From assembly GCA_965242975.1 (NCBI GenBank), contig CBDETS010000007.1, positions 5,580,001 to 5,644,000 of the forward strand: a stretch of DNA of 64,000 bases. The letters run 5' to 3'. The notes beneath the pieces are model-generated. The model made no database searches. It worked only from the letters and a program-made list of their open reading frames with translations, and had not been told where the DNA came from. Position 1 is the first letter of the stretch. Every line of letters begins with the position of its first letter. This DNA is from JAPPHA01 sp965242975 (GTDB lineage Bacteria > Pseudomonadota > Alphaproteobacteria > Rhodobacterales > Rhodobacteraceae). The position numbers were made by a program, and so were the translations under genes. Shown one piece after another: positions 27,680 to 36,800 of this stretch.

Positions 27680-29154
27680 GACGAATGATCCTCCTCGTCG
27701 CCGGCGTTGTCGGTCTTGTCGGAATCGCCCCGGAAGGGCATCCAGGCCGGCGGCAGGCCGGTTGCCGCCTGTTTGTTCAGGATCTTCCTGAGAAGCGGCG
27801 GCACCTCCGCCTTTCCGGTGCCGGGTTCGGCATCGGCGGCGTCGCCGGGTCCGACCGGCCTGCGCGCGGCATTGGCATGCGCGCGCTTGTCGAGCGGATG
27901 GAGCAGGCACAGGCAGTCGTCGTTCTCGGTGACCAGTTCTGCGACCGTCAGGTCCCAGCGGGCATAGCGCACCCGGGCTTCGAGCAGGTGGCGCCAGGGT
28001 TTCGGCACCTGGAAACGGACGCTGTCGAGCGACAGGGTTCCGTCGGAGCGCCGGATGGTCCGCGTGACCGCAATCCGGAACGCCGACCTGAGCGCGGCAC
28101 TGTCCGGACAGTCCCGCGCGGCATTGTCGCTCTGCTTCAGGCGCTCAAGAGGCGTGACCCCGAGCTCGCGATGGACCCGGCAATGGTAGTCATGCTCGAG
28201 CCAGGCGATGGTCGCGTCGTTCAGCATCTGCAGGGTGAGCGGTTCCCCGATCCCTTCGAGCATGGCCATCAGACGGCCTTCGACCGAACCCCACAGGACC
28301 TCCATCTTGCCGTTCTGATGAGGTGAGTAAGCGAGTGTCCGGACATGCTGGATGCCCAGTCTGAACAGGCCGGCCTCGACCTCGCCGGCGATCATCGGTG
28401 AACCGTTGTCCGACATCAGGGCCCTGGGCAGCCCGCGCTTCATGAACGCCTGGCTGAGCCCGTGGGTGAAGGTCTCGGTCGTCTCCTCCAGGTACCACTG
28501 CAAGTGGCAGCCGAGACGGGAATGATCGTCGAGGACCCCGAACAGGAAGGGCGTCCGCCACTCGCCGCCCGGCGTCAGCACCCGGACAGATGCGTGGTGA
28601 TAATCGCAGTGCCATAGGGCATGCGAGCGCGAGACCTCGTAGCTCAGAACCTCGCGCGCTTCGGCCGGCACCTGCTTTTGGTCAGTGCCGCGGCGGCGGC
28701 GGCGGCGGACCAGCCCACGGCGCCGCATCGCACGTCTCAGCGTCGAATAGGACGGCATCGGCCCGAGCCATGGCTCGTCTTCCACGCGCGCCTCGAGGTT
28801 GCCGTAATGCAGTTGCACGCTCCACGACGGGTGGGCCCTGTACTGCTCCCGCAGGACGTCGAGCAGGGCCGGAGACAGCGCCCGCTCGCGGCCGGCATCG
28901 CTGCGCCGTTGCCGCCGGAGCGCACCCACCGGATCCCGGTCCTGTGCCCGGGCCTGGTAGTACCAGCGTTCGATGGTGGATACCGAGAAGCGGACCTCGC
29001 CGCCGCCGGGACGCTGCCAGACCTGGCTCGCCAACCTCTCGAGTTCGCCCCGCAGCCGGCCCTTCGGCGGCGGCGCCGCCAGCAGCGGTCCGACCACCGC
29101 AAAGCGCAAGCGTGCCCAGCCGTCGGGGTCGCCGGGTTCGTCTCTCTTGCCCAT
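27676..29154 (-). CDS. DDE (rve-type) transposase of the four-gene transposon
   Basis: A 492-aa protein with a retroviral-integrase core. The catalytic triad is visible as Asp in SHALWHCDYHHA, Asp in PRALMSDNGSP and Glu in QNGKMEVLWGSVEGRL. An N-terminal HTH region (VRFSVSTIERWYYQAR) precedes the core and a Mu/TniA-like C-terminal beta domain follows (LSLDSVRFQVPKPWRHLLEA). Coupling by overlap to the AAA+ ATPase gene parallels TniA-TniB. The frame is intact. Confidence 0.88.
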   Translation of the reverse strand: MGKRDEPGDPDGWARLRFAVVGPLLAAPPPKGRLRGELERLASQVWQRPGGGEVRFSVSTIERWYYQARAQDRDPVGALRRQRRSDAGRERALSPALLDVLREQYRAHPSWSVQLHYGNLEARVEDEPWLGPMPSYSTLRRAMRRRGLVRRRRRRGTDQKQVPAEAREVLSYEVSRSHALWHCDYHHASVRVLTPGGEWRTPFLFGVLDDHSRLGCHLQWYLEETTETFTHGLSQAFMKRGLPRALMSDNGSPMIAGEVEAGLFRLGIQHVRTLAYSPHQNGKMEVLWGSVEGRLMAMLEGIGEPLTLQMLNDATIAWLEHDYHCRVHRELGVTPLERLKQSDNAARDCPDSAALRSAFRIAVTRTIRRSDGTLSLDSVRFQVPKPWRHLLEARVRYARWDLTVAELVTENDDCLCLLHPLDKRAHANAARRPVGPGDAADAEPGTGKAEVPPLLRKILNKQAATGLPPAWMPFRGDSDKTDNAGDEEDHSS

Positions 29155-29243
29155 GACGCTGTCCTCCCTGTGTCGGTCCGTGGGAGGTCAGTGCTATTCG
29201 GCCCCGGATTATCGTGACAGTTCCATCCTCTGCGGATGCGCCC

Positions 29244-29819
29244 TCAGCCACCACCGAGACTGAAGGATCCGGTCCACGGACGCAGCCAGACAAGGCTCCG
29301 CAACAGCCGCGAACGCCGCGAACGCCCCCGTATCGTCCGCATCAGCCAGACCAGAGGCGCCTCCCCGGGCGGCGGTGCCAGTTCGCCCCGCTTCAGACGC
29401 CACGCCCGTGTTTCCGGGAATATCGCGCACCACCACCGACGCCAGCGCCGCAGCGTCGTCACCGGAATGCCCAGGCGCTCGGAGACGGTCGTCAGCCGGA
29501 ACCCGCCGCGCTGAACCAGGAAGCTCGCCGCAAGGAACACCGGAGCCACCCGGAACCGCCGGCCGAAAAAGCGAACCGACGACGGCGTCTCGCGGCGGCG
29601 GCAGGCCCGGCAACAGAAACTGAAACGCCGGATGCCCTCACGCAGGGATGCCGCAAGACCGTGCGGCTTGCGGGGATAGGACGCGCTGTCCAGGCAGCTC
29701 CCGCAACGCGGGCAACCTTCCGCGCGGACGCGCTCGGCTTCCGCCGCGTCAATCCACGTCAGGAAGGCCCAGATACGGGCGCAGGAAAGGATGGAACCGG
29801 GAAAGAAATCGTGTAACAT
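29244..29819 (-). CDS. Zinc-ribbon/HTH protein, first gene of the transposon operon
   Basis: 191 aa from ATG 29819 (MLHDFFPGSILSCARIWAFL). Four cysteines in CPRCGSC and CCRACRR suggest a zinc ribbon. The second half has an HTH-like VSERLGIPVTTLRRWRRWW. Such small zinc-ribbon proteins are found beside some transposases and may be accessory DNA-binding subunits or regulators. It lies 145 bases inside the transposon end, 89 bases ahead of the transposase gene. Function inferred only from position and motifs. Confidence 0.6.
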   Translation of the reverse strand: MLHDFFPGSILSCARIWAFLTWIDAAEAERVRAEGCPRCGSCLDSASYPRKPHGLAASLREGIRRFSFCCRACRRRETPSSVRFFGRRFRVAPVFLAASFLVQRGGFRLTTVSERLGIPVTTLRRWRRWWCAIFPETRAWRLKRGELAPPPGEAPLVWLMRTIRGRSRRSRLLRSLVWLRPWTGSFSLGGG

Positions 29820-29964
29820 TGGCCTCGTCTCAGATGATTTGAGCGTCACCGAGACAAAGCCCCTCAATCGACTTCTTGCAAGGAAATTGAGGGGCACCAA
29901 ACCCCGAACATCAAATAATCCGGGCAAAAACGCCCGAAAACCCATCAGATTTTCTGAATACGTT

Positions 29965-30341
29965 CACCATCGGTTGGTGGCGAGCTTGGAATTCGGCCTG
30001 AGGATGCGGCCGGCGACCATGGCGAGGACAAGCTCCCGTTCCGGGCACCGCTCGCGGGCGACGAGGCGGGGAAGACCGATGGCATTCATGGCCGTACGCA
30101 CCGCCTGCACCGCCCCGTGGTGGCGGGAGCGGACCGGATCCCCGAGCACGTCGCCGACTTCCGCGTACTGCTTTCCCGCCAGCGCGCCGCGCAGCAGCGG
30201 GATGGTGTGCGGCGGCAGGTGGGAGAGATTGGCGAGGGTTCGCTTCTGCACCCGGTTGTTGTGGTCGCGATAGCTCTGTCGGAGGAGGACCGAGGAGTAT
30301 GTCTTTCCGTTTTGGTGCGACTTGATGACGGCGACATGCAT
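29965..30341 (-). pseudogene. IS1634-type transposase, N-terminal part
   Basis: Begins MHVAVIKSHQNGKTYSSVLL (ATG 30341; an in-frame ATG at 30359 adds six residues) and runs to NSKLATNRW, where the transposon insertion adds a stop. This is the amino end of the gene whose remainder is at 19258-20623. The join KLATNRW-WRNTTLPQ matches the expected continuity of the family. Confidence 0.88.
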
Positions 30342-30653
30342 GGATGAGGAAGCGGTCATGGGGGGAGCCCCTGATGGCTAGTGCCTACTTATTTGTCTTC
30401 TTCTGGACGAATTCGGCTATGGTGTCAACCGGAGATTTCGCCACAATGCGGTGTGATTGCGGAAAATATTGGGGATACCTGCTGATGGGCCACAAGCCAA
30501 CCTACGGACATCTAGTGGGTGCACGACAAAATTGTGACGATTTGTCCGAGCGTCCTGCGATGAGTTGATTTTTGTCTCCGTGTCTGGTATATGTGTTCTA
30601 CCAGTTGCCGCGCCCCGGCTTCCGGGCCACACTCCAGACCCACGGAGGCGATC

Positions 30654-31073
30654 ATGCCGGACATCGATGAATTGAAACGTTCCAGGGACGAGGCACAGGC
30701 CCGCTTCGCCACCCTCGGCGACCTGCGTCCCGGCACGCTGCACGAAAACTACCGCAAGTGCGGCAAGCCCAACTGCCACTGCGCCGGCGACGACAGCCCG
30801 GGGCACGGTCCGAGCTATGTGCTCAGCCGCTCGATCCGCGGGGACACCCGCTCGATCCGCATTCCGCCCGAGGAGTATGAGCGGACCCGGCGCCTTGTCG
30901 ACGAGCACGAGCGCTTTCTCGACATCTCGGCGCACTATCTGGAGGCCAGCGAGGCGCTTGCCGATGCGGTGCGTGCCGAAGGGCGGGAGACGGACGGGGA
31001 CGACAGCCCCGAAAAAGGGGGCTCTGCGCACAGGCGGTCGCGGCGGAAGTCTCGAAGGACATCGAGCGCCTGA
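30654..31073 (+). CDS. ISKra4 orf1 (small upstream ORF, DUF6788-like)
   Basis: A 139-aa frame beginning MPDIDELKRSRDEAQARFAT, with a conserved GTLHENYRKCGKPNCHCAG zinc-like cysteine cluster. The frame runs on into low-complexity arginine codons after DSPEKGG. The true product probably continues by a -1 frameshift near GAAAAAGGGGG (31011 onward) into the transposase frame, which is open from 31013 and reads VAAEVSKDIERLTGGPVDG. The alternative is separate translation of both ORFs. Confidence 0.75.
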   Translation: MPDIDELKRSRDEAQARFATLGDLRPGTLHENYRKCGKPNCHCAGDDSPGHGPSYVLSRSIRGDTRSIRIPPEEYERTRRLVDEHERFLDISAHYLEASEALADAVRAEGRETDGDDSPEKGGSAHRRSRRKSRRTSSA

Positions 31074-32347
31074 CCGGCGGCCCGGTCGACGGGCTGGATT
31101 TCGAGGTGCTGGAGCGTGAGGTTCGCAAGACCGCGATCTCGGCCGCGGCCGCGGTGGTTGCCGCGAGGCTGAACGCCGACCTGTCGGACGGGGAGGCCGC
31201 GGAGTTGCCGTGCGCCTGTGGCGCCGACGCCCGCAATGTCGGGCGGCGGCCCCGGACCTTCACCACGGCACTTGGCCCCCTGACCCTGGAGCGGGCGTGG
31301 TATCATTGCTCTTCCTGCGCGCACGGCTTCAGCCCGCGTGACCGCGCCCTCGCCCTGGATGGCACGTCGTTGTCTCCCGCGGTCACGCGCATGGTCGGGG
31401 TCACCGCTGCCGAGCTCAGTTTCGAGAAGAGCAGCACGATCTTGCGGGAACTGGCCGGCCTCGAGGTCATTCCCAGGCAGGTGGAACGCCATGCCGAGGC
31501 GCTGGGACGCGCGATCGCGCGCGATGAACGGGACATCATCGAGCCGGAGCCGCCGGGAGCCCCCACGCTCTGCCTCGGCCTTGACGGCACCGGGGTCCCG
31601 GTGCGCACGTCGGAGACCGAGGGCCGTGCCGGCAAGCAGCCTGACGGCTCGGCCAGGACCCGCGAGGTGAAGCTTGCCACCATATGGTCCGCCGAGAGCC
31701 GCGACACCGAGGGCCGGCCGGTTCGCGATGCCGGATCCGTCACCTTCAATGCCGCCATCGAAACGATCGCGACCCGCGATACGGACACGGAACCGGCTCC
31801 CTTTGCCAAACGGGTCGTGCGTGAGATGGAGCGGCGCGACTTTTTCGCTGTCGACCGCCGGGTGGTGCTCGGCGATGGCGCTCCCTGGATATGGAACTTC
31901 GCCGACGAGCATGTGCCTGACGCCATCCAGATCGTGGATGTCTTCCATGCCAAACAGCATGTGTTCGATGTTGCCAGGGCTCTCTACGGAAAGGGGAGTG
32001 ATCTCGCGGCACAGTGGGGCAAGGCGCGACGCGACGAACTCGACCAGGGGCGCCTCGATCTCGTCATCGCCGCGATGCGCAAACACGCGAGCCGCTGTGA
32101 CGAGGCGGCGCGGAACATCGCGTACTTCCAGACCAATCGCGCGCGCATGGACTATCCCCGGTTCCGGGAACTGGGGCTGTGCGTGTCGACCGGTGTTGTC
32201 GAGGGCGGTTGCAAATCACTGATCGGCGGACGGTTGAAACGGGGCGGGATGCACTGGAGCGTCAGTGGCGCCAATGCCATCATCGCGCTCCGGTGCGCGG
32301 TTCACAGCAACCGCTTCGACGACTACTGGGAGCGGCGGACCGGCTGA
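31013..32347 (+). CDS. ISKra4-family transposase (orf2, probably made by -1 frameshift)
   Basis: The frame is open from about 31013; the first in-frame start-like codon is at 31106. The DDE core is visible as LCLGLDGTGVPVRTSE, VVLGDGAPWIWNFADEHVP followed by IVDVFHAKQHVFDVARALYG, and the C-terminal STGVVEGGCKSLIGGRLKRG. About 440 residues, complete to the stop at 32347. Frame relation to orf1 is -1 with a homopolymeric A5G5 slippery run at the junction. Confidence 0.88.
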   Translation, partial: KRGLCAQAVAAEVSKDIERLTGGPVDGLDFEVLEREVRKTAISAAAAVVAARLNADLSDGEAAELPCACGADARNVGRRPRTFTTALGPLTLERAWYHCSSCAHGFSPRDRALALDGTSLSPAVTRMVGVTAAELSFEKSSTILRELAGLEVIPRQVERHAEALGRAIARDERDIIEPEPPGAPTLCLGLDGTGVPVRTSETEGRAGKQPDGSARTREVKLATIWSAESRDTEGRPVRDAGSVTFNAAIETIATRDTDTEPAPFAKRVVREMERRDFFAVDRRVVLGDGAPWIWNFADEHVPDAIQIVDVFHAKQHVFDVARALYGKGSDLAAQWGKARRDELDQGRLDLVIAAMRKHASRCDEAARNIAYFQTNRARMDYPRFRELGLCVSTGVVEGGCKSLIGGRLKRGGMHWSVSGANAIIALRCAVHSNRFDDYWERRTG

Positions 32348-32553
32348 TTCCAATCCAAAATCACAAAATTGTCGTGCACCCACATCTAGTGCCTACAGGT
32401 GACCGGCCCGGAAGGTGCCTCTGGCACCCTAACCCCTTGAATATACGCAAATAAACGTGACAACAAAAACAAAATCGTCCAGAACTTCAGCTTAATGGAT
32501 TTTCGGGCAAGCACTAGCTACTTGATCTGTGTGCGGGCCGCACCGGAAACGGC

Positions 32554-32585
32554 GGGTTTTCCCTAATCGGCAGAGAGGAAAACCC
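32554..32585. other. Hairpin with 9-bp stem
   Basis: GGGTTTTCC, 14-base loop, GGAAAACCC. It lies in the 290-base stretch between the ISKra4 duplication and the next small ORF, where no gene is evident. It may be an IS end or a regulatory hairpin. Confidence 0.4.
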
Positions 32586-32679
32586 AGAGTCCACCAACCC
32601 CGCCGCCAGGGCGGATTCCGCCCCAAAACCGGAGTAGAACGCCCCTCGGTTTGTTTCCCGAAACGCAGAAAGCGAATCC

Positions 32680-32826
32680 ATGGGCGGTTACATCGAGCGA
32701 ATTTCCGGCGAAATCGCTGACATTATCCTGCGGGAAGGCATCGATTATACCCAGACCAAGGCCGTGATTTCAGATCATAAAGCCCAGGATGGCGATGCCA
32801 AGGCCAATTATCGCGGCAACAGATAG
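32680..32826 (+). pseudogene. Truncated N-terminus of a tyrosine-recombinase-like gene
   Basis: ATG 32680 opens a 48-codon frame, MGGYIERISGEIADIILREG then IDYTQTKAV. The first 29 residues resemble the start of phage or plasmid tyrosine recombinases (LxREGLxYTQTKxVF). After AV the sequence diverges and stops at 32826, so the catalytic domain is absent. Probably debris of an integrase; could be chance. Confidence 0.35.
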
Positions 32827-33000
32827 CAAGAGGCGAGTTTCCCGCTTGGCGGCTTCCGTTGCCAGTTTGGCCATATCCTCGCGCAGTTGTGCCAAGCTTG
32901 CGTCGATCCGTGATTCCATTGCTTGCATCTCCGCGCGGACAGCTGCCCTGTCGCCATCAAGCCTTGCGATAGCCAGGGCATTGTCCTGTTCTTCGCTCAT
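32770..33000 (-). CDS. Small coiled-coil protein with C-terminal membrane segment
   Basis: 76 aa. Residues 15-50 are heptad-like (AVRAEMQAMESRIDASLAQL) and predict a coiled coil. Residues 57-76 (LLLSVAAIIGLGIAILGFMI) form one membrane helix, so it is likely a tail-anchored inner-membrane protein. Similar small ORFs are common near mobile elements and toxin-antitoxin loci in alphaproteobacteria, but no partner is visible here. Function unknown. Confidence 0.6.
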   Translation of the reverse strand: MSEEQDNALAIARLDGDRAAVRAEMQAMESRIDASLAQLREDMAKLATEAAKRETRLLLSVAAIIGLGIAILGFMI

Positions 33001-33098
33001 GATCTCAAGCTAGGTACTTAGCAAAGGAAGGTCAAGATGCTCGGTCTACAGCAGCTCCTGCATAGCGCACTAGGTGGCTTTCGAGACAGGCGATCTGA

Positions 33099-33738
33099 GG
33101 GTACCAACACAATTCGTGTAAAAATGCATGGTAAGGGTTTAGCGTGATGCCTCTTGTACGGAAGAAACCATGCAGGGTCTGCTTAAAGATGCCGGTATTT
33201 TCCCAATTGCGCTCCTGGAGACGCCGAGCGTCAGGAATGCACGAATTACTCCTTCTTTTTCATCGACATGCGAGGCGTCAATCGATCCTTTCGGTCATCC
33301 GAACTTCTTGCCCGATGCCTTGGCTTTGACCAAGCACCGACTGCGAGAGGTCCTGTTGTGTGATTGAGGCACTCAGACAGGCAACAGTCTTCGTTGACGT
33401 GATCGACCAAAACACCCGTTTTCTCGTGACAAAACTGTGGCCGCCCCTGACCTTGATTTTTCCCGTCCGCGTATGATCCTTGATGCCAGCCTCCAGGAGG
33501 CTGATCAGAAAGGGGTTTCCCAGGGCCGGGGAACGGCAATCGGCAGGACTTGGCGTACCAGATTGCCTTCGTGCGGGTGTTCGGCCAGCGGTCGCGCCAG
33601 GAACCCATGAAGACCGAATGGAGCGGTTTTTCAAAAGTAAAGACTCGATCGGTACCGTATTGTTGATGGCGCAGGTGCATGGCTGTCTTTGAGACGAGCG
33701 CGTTAGCGTGCACCTTTACACGAATTGTGTTGGTACCC
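33099..33738. mobile_element. 640-bp MITE-like element, right copy
   Basis: Same orientation and, as far as checked, same sequence as 16702-17341, including the 24-bp terminal inverted repeats. It ends 81 bases before the 3' end of the reductive-dehalogenase gene. Confidence 0.75.
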
Positions 33739-33819
33739 CAATTCCAGGAAAACGCACGCGATTCATGGCGCACGCGTCGCGCACGTATTGAAATCTTGGC
33801 GTGATCTCAACAATCCGCG

Positions 33820-36800
33820 TTACAGGTCGATCTCGACGACCCCGTTCTCGGCAGCGGCCCTGCTCTGACAAAGGATGACCGCCGATTCCCGTTGCTTGTT
33901 CGAAAGTACGAAATCGCGGTGTTCGACATCGCCCGAAACCAGAGCGCATTTGCACACTCCGCAAATCCCGTCGGAGCACTTCACATCGACCCGGATCCCG
34001 TTCCTTTCCAGGACATCCGTCGCAGACTCGTCGGCCGGTACCACGAACTCGCGCCCTGACTTCGCAAGTTTCAGCGTGAACGGGTAGTTGACGTATTCGG
34101 GAACCTCGGGCACCGAAAAATACTCGAGATGCCGGGCTTCCTCCGGGAAACCCGCACTCTCGGCGGCGTCCAGGACCGCCTGCATGTAACGATCTGGCCC
34201 GCAAGTATAGACGTGCCATCCGGGTTGGTAGTCAGCGAGGATCGCAACGGGGTCTGCACGGGTTCCTTCATCCGAGAAATGATGGTGGACGCGGCCAGCC
34301 CAGGAAGTCGTGGCAAACATGTCCAAGAACCCGGCATCATGCCTGCTGCGGGCGGAATAATGCAACTCGAACTCTGCTCCCAGCGCCTCCAGGCGGTGGG
34401 CGAACGCGACCATTGGCGTGATTCCGATTCCCCCTCCCATCAGGAACGTCCGGGTCGCACTCTCGTCGAGTTCGAAGTGGTTGATCGGATGGGAGATGAA
34501 GATCTTTCTCCCGGGGACGAAAATCCGGTGCATGAGGTCGGAACCTCCACGACCGGCCTTTTCACGAAGAACAGCGATCTCGTAGGATGATCGATCCGAC
34601 GGGTCCCCGCACATCGAGTACTGCCGCAAGTATTCGGGGGCCACGACAATGTCGAGATGTGCGCCAGCCGTCCAGCAGGGAAGTTCGCGTCCGTCGAGTG
34701 GCCGGAACACGTAGTGGCTCGCATCCCCGGATATCCTGTTGGCTTCGGCAACCTCGACCCGGATGACGGGCGATGGCCCGTCGTTCGAGTAGATGTGGAG
34801 GTGGCCACGCTCTCCCCGCGCCAGTCTCGCCTTGTATTCCTTGGCCGTGATCATCGCCTGGTATGCCTCGATCCCGGCCTCCCGATCCATGGGGAAGGGA
34901 TAAGGCCAGGGGTGGGGAGCAAGGGGCGCGGGATAAACGGCCAGTGTCTGGTCCTCGTATTTCAGGTCGAGATCCGTTTGCAGGTCGCGCCGGTTGACCG
35001 GTTCCGGCGTCGGATGATAGCCGCCGTCACGTTCCAGCCTGATGTCCCACCACCATTTCTTGATGTCGTTCAGGCGGCCGTTGCCCACGGTGTCGTCGAG
35101 CCTGGCCAGGAGCGGTGCGGCCGAGGGAACATTCATTGCGGCCCAGCGGAAGGCATTGTCGGAAAACAGCCCCTCGAGGTTCCACGGACATGTCTTCATG
35201 CACCGGCCGCACATCGCACCACCGGGTGTCGTGATGCGATACGTGGCACATTTCTGGCTGTCCGACTTCCAGATTTCATAACCGTTGAACATGAGCTTGG
35301 GACCGGCGGTAATGGCTCCGCTCGGACACTCGCGGGCGCACTTGTTGCAGCTTTCACAGAACTTCTGCAGGCCAAAGTCGATCGGTCGGTCATGCGCCAT
35401 CGGCATGTCCGTCGTTACCACGCCGGACTTGAGGCGCGGTCCGAGAAACGGGTTGAGGATCACCTCGCCGATGCGTGAGACCTCGCCCAGGCCCGACAGC
35501 AGGAGCAGTGGCGGCTGAAGGACTTCACCATCAAGTACGGAATGTGCCTTGGCCTTGTAGCCGAGGTTGCGGATCTGCCTGGCAAGGACTCCGCCGAGAA
35601 GCGAGAATCGCAGGTACGCACGCATGGACTGGGCGACGCTGATCCAGTCATCCCCGCTTGCGCCCTCCATCGTTTCGTACCCCTGGTCGATGATCATGCT
35701 GACGGATTGGTCGTGGGGCGGGTCGAGGACAGCTCCCGTCGCGTCGTGGCTGTACCAGGTCCATTCGGGGCAACGGCTGAGGCCAACGGCATCGGCACCG
35801 AGCCAATACGAGGTTGCCTTCAGATTCGCGGCGTTGCGTTCGGCGTCGTCCGGACGCGGGCCGGCGGAAGGGGTTCCATCCTGCAACAGGACGAACGCTC
35901 CGAGCATGTGGCGCTGTGCCATGGACGGTGCGGACTTGCGCCCGTAGTACCCTCCCGCCGCATTCTCCTGGTTTGCCTTGCCCATGTCCCCGAATTGAGC
36001 TCGTGCAAACATGTCCGTTCGCTTGGGTACGCGGGCGACATTGGGTTCATCAATGTAGGTTGTCGGCACGTCGACCCGTTTCAGCCTCTCGAACGGATGC
36101 GCGCCGTCGACGTATCTTCGTCTGGAATATGGATCGCGGGACAGCGCACTCTTGGTGAACCCTTTCCCCAGCCACCATGCCGGTCCCCGTGTCCGGAACC
36201 ATGGCTGGGTCCTGGCCGGGGCGAGCGGGCCGTCAGCGGCCAGTTCCATCGTCGTCGTGATCGCCGCAACGCCGAATCGGGTCCCGACGTATGGATTGAC
36301 CACGTCGCCGCTTTCGACGCTGGCGAGGCCCGCGGCGACTGCCAGCTGGTTAAGGTCCACGTCGGTTGTCGTTGCCGTATGAGCGAGCGCATCGAACCCG
36401 AGCAATCGAAGGTAATTCGCGAGGACGACCGCGGTTTCGGTCGCCCTCAGGCATGCCCGATGCTCCTGCGCATCCTGAATCCACTCGGTTCCCGGCTCGC
36501 CCGGTTCCGGGTCACGCAGGTGCTCGTAGAGAAAGACGATGGAATGCGTGTGATGTTCCGACGACGCGGGCGGCGCCTCCATCGCGTCCTTGAGGCCTGC
36601 CATGATCGTATCGATTCCCGACGCGAGGGTCTTGGTCTGGCGGGTCTTCAGGTCATGCGCGAGGCGGTCGATGTCGGGATTTCGCGTCGGGTGCCCGAGT
36701 CTTGCCGATGGCGGAAGACGCGAGGTGCCGATCATGGACGCATCGGCAAAATAGCCGAATGCCTTGAGATGGTTGGCGCGTTCTTCAGGACAGGCAGGTA

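Larger units (their letters stand above)
20624..29964. mobile_element. 9.3-kb four-gene transposon inserted in the IS1634-type transposase
   Basis: Flanked by CACCAT at 20618-20623 and 29965-29970 within the split IS1634-type gene. The two ends, aligned inward, both start TGA and both carry GATGG at positions 21-25 if the duplication is taken as CCAT, so the target duplication is 4-6 bp depending on the true termini. The gene order, all on the minus strand, is zinc/HTH protein, DDE transposase, ExeA/TniB-like ATPase, RecA-fold ATPase. The last gene is interrupted by a RIT element. Without that insert the transposon would be about 4.35 kb. It has the transposase-plus-ATPase logic of Tn7/Tn5053/Mu-like elements, but the exact family was not recognised. 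Confidence 0.75.
30517..32381. mobile_element. ISKra4-family insertion sequence
   Basis: 1865 bp bounded by inverted repeats GGGTGCACGACAA (left and, inverted, right) extending imperfectly to about 21 bases, and flanked by the 9-bp direct repeat ACATCTAGT (30508-30516 and 32382-32390). It contains a two-frame transposase on the plus strand. Complete and probably recent. Confidence 0.9.
30378..32517. mobile_element. Small inverted-repeat element hosting the ISKra4 insertion
   Basis: CTAGTGC (30378-30384) and the inverted GCACTAG (32511-32517) form outer arms. TTCTGGACGA (30401-30410) and the inverted TCGTCCAGAA (32475-32484) form inner arms. Subtracting the IS and its duplication leaves about 265 bp without coding capacity, the size and shape of a MITE. 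The arms are imperfect and spaced differently (16 versus 26 bases), so this is tentative. Confidence 0.35.
16702..33738. mobile_element. 17-kb composite-transposon-like island
   Basis: Two apparently identical 640-bp elements in direct orientation bound this block. Immediately outside, each separated by one base from the GGG/CCC terminus, is AATTC (16696-16700 and 33740-33744). The inner flanks of the two copies do not match each other. A duplication only at the outer boundaries is the mark of a single transposition event of the whole block. The cargo is almost entirely other mobile elements; no metabolic cargo gene was recognised. Confidence 0.65.
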
